A stretch of DNA of 64,000 nucleotides, taken from positions 1,342,001 through 1,406,000 of the forward strand of contig NZ_CP011801.1 of the NCBI RefSeq assembly GCF_001273775.1. The letters are read 5' to 3'. The DNA comes from Nitrospira moscoviensis. GTDB lineage: Bacteria > Nitrospirota > Nitrospiria > Nitrospirales > Nitrospiraceae. The notes beneath the pieces are model-generated. The model did no database searches, was not told the origin of the DNA, and saw nothing but the letters and a program-made list of their open reading frames with translations. A program made the position numbers and the translations under genes. This document shows positions 1 through 8,208 of the stretch, in pieces. The first letter of the stretch is position 1, and each line of letters begins with the position of its first letter.

Positions 1-610
1 CGCGGCCGATTTCCTTCAGGATCTTGTAGCGGCCCAGTGTCGCCGGCGGACCGGTGTTATTGCCTATGACGGCGGCCGGTGGTGCGTCGTCGCGCTCCTC
101 CGGCGCGCCGGTATCGTGGTTGTCATCGGCGGGGGCCGCCGCGTGGCGGCGCGCGGGCTTCGGCGGGCCGGCGAAAAACCGGTGGAGCGCGTCGAGGTTC
201 AGCAGCCAGGCGGAGGAGATCCAGATGCCCCACAGCATGAGGCCAGCGGTGTAGACGATCGTGTACCGCTGTGATCCGATGCGTTCGATCAGCGACAAGC
301 CGACGACCCGCAACGTCTTGTCCGTGGCGATCCAGACAAACAGCCCCGTCGCGGGCAGCACCAGCCGCCGGACGAACGCAAAGCCTCGCCCGTTGTCCGG
401 CATGAGGCGGAACGCGCGGATCGAGAGGATTCCCAAAACGACGAGGCCGGTTTCCGCGATGACCAGACGGAGCGTCTGTGCGCCGGTCAATCCGAACAAT
501 GTGATCGGAAAGGTTTGGGCCGCCGGCAATTTGCTCAGCAGGGGACCGGCGAAGAGGGCCGCTAAAATGACGATCAGAAATTGGATGGCCCAGCTGGCGG
601 TGTTGGTCAT
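1..610 (-). CDS. Membrane-anchored Ser/Thr protein kinase (N-terminal part, cut by window edge)
   Basis: The reverse strand from the ATG at 608-610 is open for 203 codons to the window edge. The N-terminus has about four hydrophobic segments (near residues 7-27, 38-62, 84-98 and 116-136). A Pro/Ala/Asp-rich linker follows, then residues 192-203 read LGRYKILKEIGR, the usual entry to the glycine-rich loop of Hanks-type Ser/Thr kinases. The catalytic core lies outside the window. Placing the transmembrane part before the kinase is unusual, since most bacterial Ser/Thr kinases have it after. There is no clear ribosome binding site at this ATG, so the start is uncertain; an in-frame TTG lies further upstream. 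Confidence 0.6.
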   Translation of the reverse strand, partial: MTNTASWAIQFLIVILAALFAGPLLSKLPAAQTFPITLFGLTGAQTLRLVIAETGLVVLGILSIRAFRLMPDNGRGFAFVRRLVLPATGLFVWIATDKTLRVVGLSLIERIGSQRYTIVYTAGLMLWGIWISSAWLLNLDALHRFFAGPPKPARRHAAAPADDNHDTGAPEERDDAPPAAVIGNNTGPPATLGRYKILKEIGR

Positions 611-748
611 GGAGGTTCGGGTGTGCGGCTGGACAAAGTCTAGCGGATCGCGATGCGGAGTCAACGAATAGCAGAAAATATATGGGTGAGGGGTCAGGCG
701 TCAGGCGTAAGAAGGTGAAGGGGGCGGGGGGAGGGATGAAAGAAAGGG

Positions 749-1600
749 TCACAGACGCGCAGCGGCGTTCTTCAGTTTGTGCAGCAGGTGATCGGGTACG
801 TACAGCTCGCCTTTGCCGACGCCGACCTCGATGTCCGGTTTCGTGACGCCGTGGAAGTCGCTGCCGCCTGTGACGAGCAGGTCCGCCTGTTTAGCCAGGC
901 TGAGAAATTCCCGCGTTTGCCGGGGCGTGTGGGTGCTGTAATGCACCTCGATCCCGTCGAGGCCGTCGGCTTTGAGTTGTTTGGCGAGTGACGCCAGTGT
1001 GCTGTCCTCGGTGGTTTTGACCCACGTGGGATGGGCGAGCACCGCCAGTCCCTGGGCGTCTTTGATCCATCGAATGGCCTCGGACGGAGCGGGTAAATCC
1101 CGCGGAACATACGCCGGCTTGCCGTTGGCCAGGAACCGATCGAATGCCTCCTTCGCGGAGGTCACCACTCCCTTATCCATCAGGACCCGCGCAATGTGCG
1201 GGCGGCCGACTGAGTCGCTGCCGGCGACGGCGCGAACCTCGTCGTAGGTGATGTCGATTCCCAAAGCCTGCAGCCGTTCGACGATCATCGGATTGCGCCG
1301 ATGCCGGCTTTCACGCAGCGTCACGAGCCGTTCATGGAGAAGCGGATCCCGCCAGTTGAGGAAATATCCCAAGACATGGAGCTCAGAATCGCCTAGCAGG
1401 GAACTGATCTCGATTCCTGGAATGACTTCGATGCCCAAGGTCCGGCCGGCTTCTGTCGCCTCGGGAATGGCCGTGGTGATGTCGTGATCGGTAATGGCGA
1501 GCGCGGTGACACCGGCTTTGTGCGCCAGATTGACTACTTCGACCGGCGCCAAGCTTCCGTCCGAATGGGTGGTATGAAGATGGAGATCGAGGCGGCTCAT
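749..1600 (-). CDS. PHP-domain metal-dependent phosphoesterase (YciV/TrpH-like)
   Basis: 283 residues. The N-terminus LDLHLHTTHSDGS carries the paired HxH and SDG motifs of the PHP family, followed by AITDHD, PGIEIS, LAHP and a C-terminal GGSDFHG, which complete the metal-binding set. The length matches the YciV/RNase AM group, which hydrolyses nucleoside 3',5'-bisphosphates and short 5' RNA ends. That substrate is inferred from the family. The ATG overlaps the stop of the upstream FolB-methyltransferase gene by 4 bp, so the two genes are translationally coupled. Confidence 0.88.
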   Translation of the reverse strand: MSRLDLHLHTTHSDGSLAPVEVVNLAHKAGVTALAITDHDITTAIPEATEAGRTLGIEVIPGIEISSLLGDSELHVLGYFLNWRDPLLHERLVTLRESRHRRNPMIVERLQALGIDITYDEVRAVAGSDSVGRPHIARVLMDKGVVTSAKEAFDRFLANGKPAYVPRDLPAPSEAIRWIKDAQGLAVLAHPTWVKTTEDSTLASLAKQLKADGLDGIEVHYSTHTPRQTREFLSLAKQADLLVTGGSDFHGVTKPDIEVGVGKGELYVPDHLLHKLKNAAARL

Positions 1601-2529
1601 AGAGGGCTCGGGCGGGCCGGTTTTTGCGCCACGAGTTGGGCTGTATAGACCGATCCGTGTCCGCCCTCATGGGCCCCTTCGTCATAATGCAAGACCTGGA
1701 GCGTCGAGGCGAGACGCAGCAGCTCATTGGGCGCCAAACAGAATTCCCAACGCCTCGGGTGTTTGTGGTGGAAATAGTTGTCGATCGTGAACGTCTCGTA
1801 GATCAGCACTCCGCCCGGCTTGAGCGCATCCATCAGATGGGGAACGAGCGACCGATACAAGTAGAAAAAGACCACGATCCCGTCGTACGTTTCTTTGCCC
1901 AGGTTCGGCTCGTGCGGAGCGGGCCGCTCCAAATCGAGCGTACGTGTCGTGATCGTGGACAAGTGGCGTTCCCGGGCCTCGGATGCCAGCCGAGCCAGCG
2001 CTGGTTCGTCCCGGTCGATCGCGTCGACGTGATAGCCTTGCGCAGCGAGGAAGAGGGAATGGCGTCCCCCCCCGGCGGCGACGTCGAGCACCGTGCCTTT
2101 CGGGAGCCGATGGAGTTGTTGGACCAGAAACGGCGCGGGTGGGGGATCGATCTGCTGGAGCCGATGGGCGAGCCTGGATCGTTCGAGCGACACGCCGACC
2201 GATCCGGTGACGTAGACGAGAGGAGGATGGAGCTTCCGGAGCCAGAGCTTCACGCGCTCCACCGGAAACTCCCGAAAGAGCATCTCGAAGAGCCGCTCGG
2301 CCATCGCCTCCAGCAGGTGTGTGTCTTTCTCCGTACCGACTTCGACGAGGCGGCGCGCGATTGTGGCATAATCGACGGTGTTCTCCAGCCGGTCGGACCG
2401 CCCCGCTGCGTCGAGCTGGCAGTCCAACTCCACGTCCACCGCCAGGGGCTGGGGCCGGCTCCGTTCCTCCGGCGTGATGCCGACGCGGCCGCGGAACTCC
2501 AACCGTTCGATAAAGATTTTCCCTGACAT
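1597..2529 (-). CDS. folB: Dihydroneopterin aldolase fused to a SAM-dependent methyltransferase
   Basis: 310 residues from the ATG at 2529; a TTG-started form 12 codons longer is possible. Residues 1-118 match FolB, which makes 6-hydroxymethyl-dihydropterin for folate: the active-site glutamates sit at 21-22, Tyr54 lies in TVDYATIA and Lys99 in LRKLHPP. Residues 125-300 form a class I methyltransferase with motif I VLDVAAGGGRHS at 147-158, an acidic strand-2 end (AIDRD) and a later FTIDNYFHHKHPRR stretch as in TehB-like enzymes. The methyltransferase substrate is unknown. Both halves look intact, so this is a true fusion rather than a truncation. Confidence 0.85.
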   Translation of the reverse strand: MSGKIFIERLEFRGRVGITPEERSRPQPLAVDVELDCQLDAAGRSDRLENTVDYATIARRLVEVGTEKDTHLLEAMAERLFEMLFREFPVERVKLWLRKLHPPLVYVTGSVGVSLERSRLAHRLQQIDPPPAPFLVQQLHRLPKGTVLDVAAGGGRHSLFLAAQGYHVDAIDRDEPALARLASEARERHLSTITTRTLDLERPAPHEPNLGKETYDGIVVFFYLYRSLVPHLMDALKPGGVLIYETFTIDNYFHHKHPRRWEFCLAPNELLRLASTLQVLHYDEGAHEGGHGSVYTAQLVAQKPARPSPL

Positions 2530-2592
2530 AAGGGCATTGTCGAGGATGGGATTTCGGCGTGTCAAGAAGAGGGGGAAGCGGGGGCGCGAGCC

Positions 2593-2687
2593 GGATGGTC
2601 TTCTTGCTCGCTGTCCGCGCGCCGGTGATCTATCGGATTTTTATATCGAGGGCGGCGCTCGGCCAATGCGCGCAGGGAAGACCATCC
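2593..2687. repeat. 12-bp inverted repeat between folB fusion and moaC
   Basis: CGGATGGTCTTC near 2592-2603 and its exact complement GAAGACCATCCG near 2677-2688 flank about 70 bases between two divergent genes. With flanking GAG/CTC the arms extend to 16 positions with one mismatch. The repeat lies upstream of the moaC promoter. It may be an operator or an RNA stem; the sequence does not say which. Confidence 0.5.
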
Positions 2688-2732
2688 GACTCGCATCCCA
2701 GGGTGAGGAGGGCAAGAAGAGGAAAGTGTCCC

Positions 2733-2762
2733 TTGACCTAGGTTTGATCCGGCACCTATAAT
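2733..2762 (+). promoter_or_regulatory. Sigma-70-type promoter for the moa operon
   Basis: TTGACC at 2733-2738 and TATAAT at 2757-2762 are separated by 18 bases. This is close to the housekeeping consensus, about 42 bases before the moaC start. The -10 hexamer is a perfect match. Confidence 0.7.
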
Positions 2763-2803
2763 CACGGGCCGGCGTTGTCTAACTGTCTGATTCGTCGAAA
2801 GAA

Positions 2804-3316
2804 ATGGCTGAATTCACGCATTTCAATGAGTCGGGTCGGGCGCGCATGGTCGATGTCGGCGCCAAGGACTCGACCGAGCGGGTGGCGACGGCGCAGGCCA
2901 CCGTGTTGATGCAGCCGGAGACCTTGGAGAAGATTCAGCGCGGCAAGATCGCCAAGGGCGACGTGCTTGCCGTCGCGCAAGTCGCCGGCGTCCTGGGGGC
3001 CAAGAAGACGCCGGACCTCATCCCGATGTGCCATCCGCTCCTCCTCACCAGCGTCGACATCTCGTTCAAAGAAGAATCCCAACCCAGTCGGGACGGCCTG
3101 TGCGCCGTCCATATTCTCGCCACCGTGAAGACGACCGGGCAGACGGGCGTCGAAATGGAAGCGCTGACGGCCGCGTCGGTGGCCGCGCTCACGATCTATG
3201 ATATGTGCAAGGCCGTCGATCGCGGTATGAGCTTCCACGATGTCTGTCTATTATCCAAATCAGGAGGCAAATCGGGCACGTACATCAGGGAAGGCCACGG
3301 TCGAGCTAAAGAGTGA
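2804..3316 (+). CDS. moaC: Cyclic pyranopterin monophosphate synthase MoaC
   Basis: 170 residues, the usual MoaC length. It converts the MoaA product (3',8-cyclo-dihydro-GTP) to cyclic pyranopterin monophosphate in molybdopterin synthesis. Visible family motifs are [12 protein letters not shown] at the start, [15 protein letters not shown] in the middle and [12 protein letters not shown] near the C-terminus, which holds the conserved active-site Asp and Lys. It is the first gene of a moaC, moaD-moaE, moaA operon behind a good promoter; the next start follows 7 bases after its stop. Confidence 0.95.
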   Translation: MAEFTHFNESGRARMVDVGAKDSTERVATAQATVLMQPETLEKIQRGKIAKGDVLAVAQVAGVLGAKKTPDLIPMCHPLLLTSVDISFKEESQPSRDGLCAVHILATVKTTGQTGVEMEALTAASVAALTIYDMCKAVDRGMSFHDVCLLSKSGGKSGTYIREGHGRAKE

Positions 3317-3323
3317 GGCGCAG

Positions 3324-4016
3324 ATGGTGACGGTCAAACTGTTCGGCATGACGAAATCGCTCGCCGGGAATCAGGGGTCGCTGTCGATTCCCATGACGAA
3401 CGGGCGCCGCGTGAAGGATTTGGTCCAGCTGCTCGACGGCAGCTATCCGCAGATCGGGGAGCTGATCCATAAGAAGAAAGTGCTCGTGTCGGTGAATCAG
3501 GACATCGCGCACGAGGAGACGGAGATCAAGGACGGCGACGAAATCGCGTTGTTGCCGCCCTTTGCCGGTGGAGCCATGGAAGACATTGACGAGAGCCAGT
3601 TTGTCCGCGTGCAGCGGGAGAATTTTTCGATCGATCGGGAGTTGGACCGCGTGCGGAGCCGCAGCAAGCGGATCGGGGGCATCGCGACGTTTCTGGGCAT
3701 CGCCCGCGATCGGTCCAAAGGGCGGGATGTCGACGGCATTACGTTCGAGTATTACGAGGGGATGGCGCAGAAAAAGCTGCGCGAAATCCGCGAGCGGGCT
3801 CTGAAAGATTTCGATATTCTCGAGCTGCTGATCATCCATCGGTACGGCGAGATTACGATCGGCGAGAATATCGTGCTGATCATCGCCGGGGCCGAGCATC
3901 GCGCCGAAGCGTTCCGCGCCTGCAAGTGGGCGATCGACGAGTTGAAGCAGATTACGCCGATCTGGAAATTGGAACATACGCCCGAAGGAGAAGTTTGGGT
4001 CGAGGAGCATCCGTAA
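3324..4016 (+). CDS. moaX: MoaD-MoaE fusion (both subunits of molybdopterin synthase)
   Basis: 230 residues from the ATG at 3324; the reading frame is open further upstream but that part lies inside moaC. Residues 1-83 are a ubiquitin-like MoaD ending LLPPFAGG, with the Gly-Gly that must be exposed for adenylation and thiocarboxylate formation. Residues 92-230 are MoaE, with RIGGIATFLGIAR and TPIWKLEHTPEGEVW including the catalytic Lys. In separate MoaD the GG is the C-terminus; here it is internal at 82-83. A comparable fusion, MoaX, is known in mycobacteria and is cut after GG. Cleavage here is inferred. Confidence 0.92.
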   Translation: MVTVKLFGMTKSLAGNQGSLSIPMTNGRRVKDLVQLLDGSYPQIGELIHKKKVLVSVNQDIAHEETEIKDGDEIALLPPFAGGAMEDIDESQFVRVQRENFSIDRELDRVRSRSKRIGGIATFLGIARDRSKGRDVDGITFEYYEGMAQKKLREIRERALKDFDILELLIIHRYGEITIGENIVLIIAGAEHRAEAFRACKWAIDELKQITPIWKLEHTPEGEVWVEEHP

Positions 4017-4095
4017 GCAGCGGCGAGTGACGGGTGACGAGTGACGCCCATCGGCACAGCTGAGGGCGGGCGTGACGGGTGATGAGGCAAAGACG
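4017..4095. repeat. Short direct repeats of a GTGACGGGTGA type
   Basis: The gap before moaA holds GAGTGACGGGTGACGAGTGACG and, about 45 bases later, GTGACGGGTGATGAGG. The same simple unit, in GTGATC form, recurs at 24458-24545, which suggests a dispersed degenerate intergenic repeat. A GTG at 4072 inside it is in frame with moaA, but the ATG at 4096 is the better start. Confidence 0.5.
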
Positions 4096-5160
4096 ATGAC
4101 CCCATTACACACGGGCCAGGCGGCGGCGCCGGTCACCGACACCTACGATCGCCCGCTCAAGAGCCTGCGGTTGTCGGTCACCGACCGCTGCAATCTGCGC
4201 TGCCAGTACTGCATGCCAGAAGAGGACTATGTCTGGCTGCCGCGCGAGGACGTGCTCACGTTCGAAGAAATGGCGACGCTCGCCGGCTACTTTGCCGATC
4301 TGGGTGTCGACAAAGTCCGGCTGACGGGCGGCGAGCCGTTGCTGCGCCGCGATCTCCCGCGCCTGGTGCGGCTGCTGCTTCAAGACCGGCGCATCACCGA
4401 AATCGCCCTCACGACCAACGGGATTCTCCTCGCGAACCAAGCGCAGGACCTCTACGACGCGGGGCTGCACCGGGTGACCGTCAGCCTGGATACCCTGCGG
4501 CCGGAGCGGTTCCGGCAGTTGACGAGGCGCGATGAGTTTTCGCGGGTCATCGAAGGCATCGAGTCGGTGGGGAAAGTCGGGTTCACCAACCTCAAGCTCG
4601 ACACGGTGGCGATCCGCGGGTTCAACGATGATGAGCTGGTCGCGCTGATCGAATTCGCCAAACATTATCGGGCCGAGGTCCGCTTCATCGAATATATGGA
4701 CGTGGGCGGGGCGAACGAATGGTCGCTGGACAAGGTCCTGTCGCGCGCCGCGATGCTCGAGCAGCTGGGCCGGCACTATGGCCCGATCGAGCCGCTGCCC
4801 GAACGCGGCGCCGCGCCCGCGCAGCGGTTCCGCCTGCCCGACGGCACGACGTTCGGGATCATTCCCTCCACCACCACGCCCTTCTGCGCGCAATGCGACC
4901 GGAGCCGCGTGACGGCCGACGGCATGTGGTACCTGTGTCTTTACGCCACTTCGGGAACGGATCTGCGGAATCCGCTCCGCGCCGGCGTCGGGGCCGACCG
5001 GATGCGCGCGATGATCAAGGCCGGCTGGGAAGGGCGGCGGGATCGCGGCGCCGAAGAACGCAAGGCGCTGGAACGGGTGGGGCTGCGGGACGGCGGATTG
5101 ATCGGAATCGACCGGCTGCGCGAGGATCCCCACCTCGAAATGCACGCGCGCGGCGGCTGA
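4096..5160 (+). CDS. moaA: GTP 3',8-cyclase MoaA (radical SAM)
   Basis: 354 residues from the ATG at 4096, with a GAGG upstream. CNLRCQYC gives the radical-SAM CX3CX2C cluster and LTGGEPLLR the SAM-binding GGE. A C-terminal CAQCDRS...YLC triad binds the second 4Fe-4S cluster that holds GTP, and the protein ends in the Gly-Gly required by MoaA. It catalyses the first step of molybdenum cofactor synthesis, feeding MoaC encoded two genes upstream. The stop overlaps the start of the following permease gene. Confidence 0.95.
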   Translation: MTPLHTGQAAAPVTDTYDRPLKSLRLSVTDRCNLRCQYCMPEEDYVWLPREDVLTFEEMATLAGYFADLGVDKVRLTGGEPLLRRDLPRLVRLLLQDRRITEIALTTNGILLANQAQDLYDAGLHRVTVSLDTLRPERFRQLTRRDEFSRVIEGIESVGKVGFTNLKLDTVAIRGFNDDELVALIEFAKHYRAEVRFIEYMDVGGANEWSLDKVLSRAAMLEQLGRHYGPIEPLPERGAAPAQRFRLPDGTTFGIIPSTTTPFCAQCDRSRVTADGMWYLCLYATSGTDLRNPLRAGVGADRMRAMIKAGWEGRRDRGAEERKALERVGLRDGGLIGIDRLREDPHLEMHARGG

Positions 5161-5927
5161 TGCCCCTCTCCGCTTCAGTCCTCGGACCGCGTGCTGACGT
5201 GGTCACGGGAACGACGGCGCTCATGGCAGATTCCCTGCTCACCATCCTCGGAGTCGGATTCCTCCTCGGCCTGCGGCACGCCCTCGACGCCGATCACCTT
5301 GTCGCGGTCTCCACTGTGCTGGCCGAGCGGCCGTCGCTCCGGGCGTCGAGCGCGGTCGGCTTCTGGTGGGGAATCGGGCATACCCTCACGCTCATGCTCG
5401 TCGGCGCGGTCGTGCTGGCCTGGGGGCTGCGCATTCCCGAGCCGTTCGAAGCCGTCGCCGAGTCCGGGGTGGCAATCGTGCTGATCGTCTTGGGCGGCGC
5501 CCTCGCGGTGAAGCTCTCGCGCGAGCGATGGCATGCCCACAGTCACCGCCATGACGGCGAGCGGCACGTCCACCTCCATAGCCATCAGCTGCGCGACGAT
5601 CACCGGCATCGGCATTGGATGGCGCGCTCCGTCCGGCCGCTCTGCATCGGAATGGCGCACGGCCTGGCGGGATCGGCGGCGGTCATGCTGATGATCGCCG
5701 CGACCACCGACCGGATGGCGGACGGTCTCTTGTCGATCGCCGTCTTCGGCGTCGGCTCGATCGTGGGAATGACGGCGATCGGGGTGACGATCAGTCTGCC
5801 GCTGGTCTGTTCCCGCACGGTGAGTCGGCGCCTTTTCCTGGTTCTACGGGGCTGCGCCAGCGCCGCGAGCCTTTGCGTAGGGCTGTGGATGTTGGCGAGG
5901 CAGACCTCGGCGGTCTTCGGGCACTGA
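5160..5927 (+). CDS. Nickel/cobalt permease, NiCoT/UreH-like
   Basis: 255 residues. The first helix holds [14 protein letters not shown], the HX4DH signature of NiCoT-type nickel/cobalt permeases, and a second family motif [12 protein letters not shown] follows. There are about six transmembrane segments. Between helices 3 and 4 lies a His-rich loop (residues 121-148) that probably binds metal. The ATG overlaps the moaA stop by one base; an ATG at 5223 (MADSLL) is an alternative start. Whether nickel or cobalt is carried cannot be told. It may simply be co-transcribed with the moa genes rather than serve them. Confidence 0.8.
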   Translation: MPLSASVLGPRADVVTGTTALMADSLLTILGVGFLLGLRHALDADHLVAVSTVLAERPSLRASSAVGFWWGIGHTLTLMLVGAVVLAWGLRIPEPFEAVAESGVAIVLIVLGGALAVKLSRERWHAHSHRHDGERHVHLHSHQLRDDHRHRHWMARSVRPLCIGMAHGLAGSAAVMLMIAATTDRMADGLLSIAVFGVGSIVGMTAIGVTISLPLVCSRTVSRRLFLVLRGCASAASLCVGLWMLARQTSAVFGH

Positions 5928-6048
5928 GCCCCGCCTCAGCCGTCGCTCCAAGATCGCTTTGAGCGTGCGCGGGGTGCGCGGCTGTGCTATTCTGCGCCAG
6001 CTTTTGCGGCTGTCCGCCGCGGGGACCGCACCGGATCGAGGGGACGAC

Positions 6049-6885
6049 ATGGCTTGGTTCAAGAAAGAGAAGGCGCCGGAATCGGCGGCGCCGCCGCGCT
6101 CGAAGGGCGGCGAGGGCATGTGGCTCAAGTGCAACCATTGCCGGGAAATCGTCTATCGGAAGGAAGTCGACCGCAACAACAAGGTCTGTCCGAAGTGCGA
6201 CTATCATTTTCCCATTTCGGTGATGGAGCGGATCGGCCTGCTGGTGGATCTCGGCACCTTCAAGGAATGGGATAAAGAGTTGGAGCCGAGAGACCCGCTG
6301 GATTTTCACGACACCAAATCCTACAAGGAGCGGGTGAAGGCGCAGCAGGAGAAAACCGGCCGGAAAGACGCGCTGGTGATCGGCGAGGGCCTGATCACGG
6401 GCCGGCGCGTCGTCTTGTGCGTGTTCGACTTCAGCTTCATGGGCGGCAGCATGGGATCGGTGGTCGGGGAGAAGCTCTGCCGGGCCATCGACCGCGCTCT
6501 GGCGGACAAGCTGCCGGTCATCCTCGTCACGGCCTCCGGCGGCGCGCGGATGCAAGAGGGGATCCTTTCGCTCATGCAGATGGCCAAGACCTCGGCGGCG
6601 GTCGCCAAATTGGGCGAGGCGAAGCTGCCCTTCATTTCCATCCTGGCCGACCCGACGTTCGGCGGCGTCACGGCGAGCGTCGCCATGCTGGGCGACGTCA
6701 TCATCGCGGAGCCCAAGGCCCTGATCGGCTTCGCCGGGCCTCGCGTGATCGAACAGACGATCAAGCAGCAGTTGCCGGATCAATTCCAACGGGCCGAGTT
6801 CCTGCTCGAACACGGGATGATCGATATGATCGTCGAGCGCAAGCAGTTAAAAGACACGCTCAGCACCCTGGTGAACCACTTTTAG
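6049..6885 (+). CDS. accD: Acetyl-CoA carboxylase carboxyltransferase subunit beta
   Basis: 278 residues, the normal AccD length. With AccA it transfers the carboxyl group from biotin to acetyl-CoA to give malonyl-CoA for fatty acid synthesis. The N-terminal zinc ribbon is visible as CNHC and CPKC about 20 residues apart. The crotonase-like core has [24 protein letters not shown] and PTFGGVTAS. The ATG at 6049 has a GAGGGG 6 bases upstream. It is followed closely by folC and lptD, a probable operon. Confidence 0.96.
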   Translation: MAWFKKEKAPESAAPPRSKGGEGMWLKCNHCREIVYRKEVDRNNKVCPKCDYHFPISVMERIGLLVDLGTFKEWDKELEPRDPLDFHDTKSYKERVKAQQEKTGRKDALVIGEGLITGRRVVLCVFDFSFMGGSMGSVVGEKLCRAIDRALADKLPVILVTASGGARMQEGILSLMQMAKTSAAVAKLGEAKLPFISILADPTFGGVTASVAMLGDVIIAEPKALIGFAGPRVIEQTIKQQLPDQFQRAEFLLEHGMIDMIVERKQLKDTLSTLVNHF

Positions 6886-6905
6886 TCCTGAGCGCCCCGC
6901 CCGGC

Positions 6906-8207
6906 ATGGTGATGACCTACTCCTCGGCGATTGAGTATCTCTACGGACTCCAAAAACACGGTATCAAACTCGGTCTGGAGACGATGCGGGTGCTGTGCGA
7001 CCGCCTCGGCCGTCCCGACGCCGGGTTTCGCTCGCTTCATATTGGCGGCACCAACGGCAAAGGCTCCACCGCCGCGATGGCCGCCGCCGTGCTGCACGCG
7101 TCCGGTCTCCGGGTGGGCCTGTACACGTCCCCGCATCTCGTGGAGTTTCGGGAGCGGATCCGGGTGAACGGCGAGATGATTCCCGAAGCGCGCGTCGCGG
7201 CTCTCACCGCACGCCTCCGGGCGGCCGCCGAACCGGACCTTGAGCCGACGTTCTTCGAAATCACCACGGCGATGGCCTTCCTCCATTTCGCGGAATCCGG
7301 CGTGGACGCGGCGGTGTTGGAGGTGGGGTTGGGCGGGCGATTCGACGCGACGAACGTCGTGACGCCGATGGCCTGCGCCGTCATCACGATCGGGTTGGAC
7401 CATCAAGAGTATCTGGGCCATACGGAGGAGGCGATCGCCTTCGAAAAGGCCGGCATCATCAAGCCCGCCGTGCCGGTTGTGATGGGGCGGCTGGGGGCCG
7501 CCGCACAGGCGGTCGTGCGCCGCACGGCCGAAGAGCGATCGGCTCCCTTGTGGGAGTTGGGGCGAGACTTCCGGACTGAGGGAACGTCCCCCGAGCGCTT
7601 TTCCTATCACAGCCGCCGACGCCTGCTCGAAGACCTCTCGTGTAACTTGCCGGGCCGGCATCAACTGGACAATGCCGCCTGCGCCTTGGCTCTGCTCGAA
7701 GCGGCCGGGCAGGAACGGTGGCTGGACGATGAGCGCGCGGTACGCCGAGGCCTGCAGGCCGTCCAGTGGGAGGGACGGCTGGAGGTGATCGAGCGCGATC
7801 CGCTCGTGGTGCTCGACGGCGCGCACAATCCGGCGGCCGCCGAGGCGCTGGCCGAGTACCTGCGCGGATTCCGCGCGGCTCATCCCGACGCGCGCGTGCT
7901 CCTGGTGTTCGGCATGATGCGCGACAAGGATCTGCGGGGCTTTCTCGCTCCGCTGCACGCGGTCGTGTCGGACGTGATCCTGACGCAGGCCGGCTTGGCG
8001 CGCTCCGCCTCCGTGGAGCAATTGCGGCCGGCGTTCGCCGCCTGGCGCCAGCCGATTCATGACGCGCCGGTTCCGGCCGAGGCCTTGGCGCTCGCCAAAC
8101 GCCTGGCGTCGCCCCGGGATCTGATTTGCGTCACCGGCTCGTTGATGCTGCTGGGCGATATGAAAGCGGCCCTGCGTGGCTGTGGGCTGTCACCGCTCCG
8201 GGGCTAG
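6906..8207 (+). CDS. folC: Folylpolyglutamate/dihydrofolate synthase
   Basis: 433 residues from the ATG at 6906 (ATG 6912 is equally possible). The P-loop GGTNGKGSTAAM, the TSPHLVEFRERI substrate loop, EVGLGGRFDATN and DGAHNPAAAEAL are all FolC/Mur-ligase signatures. It adds glutamates to dihydropteroate and folates. The accD-folC order is common in bacteria. The stop lies one base before the lptD start, so expression of the envelope gene is linked to it. Confidence 0.95.
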   Translation: MVMTYSSAIEYLYGLQKHGIKLGLETMRVLCDRLGRPDAGFRSLHIGGTNGKGSTAAMAAAVLHASGLRVGLYTSPHLVEFRERIRVNGEMIPEARVAALTARLRAAAEPDLEPTFFEITTAMAFLHFAESGVDAAVLEVGLGGRFDATNVVTPMACAVITIGLDHQEYLGHTEEAIAFEKAGIIKPAVPVVMGRLGAAAQAVVRRTAEERSAPLWELGRDFRTEGTSPERFSYHSRRRLLEDLSCNLPGRHQLDNAACALALLEAAGQERWLDDERAVRRGLQAVQWEGRLEVIERDPLVVLDGAHNPAAAEALAEYLRGFRAAHPDARVLLVFGMMRDKDLRGFLAPLHAVVSDVILTQAGLARSASVEQLRPAFAAWRQPIHDAPVPAEALALAKRLASPRDLICVTGSLMLLGDMKAALRGCGLSPLRG

Positions 8208-8208
8208 C

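Noticed and set aside
123..752. 209-codon open frame on the minus strand
   Set aside because: Arg/Pro/His-rich sequence out of frame with the membrane-kinase gene that runs off the left edge; a GC-rich shadow.
1624..2526. 300-codon plus-strand frame
   Set aside because: Antisense to the FolB-methyltransferase fusion, whose active-site residues are clear.
2571..2803. Possible molybdenum-cofactor riboswitch before moaC
   Set aside because: The inverted repeat alone does not match the known RNA motif as far as I can judge, and it lies upstream of the promoter.
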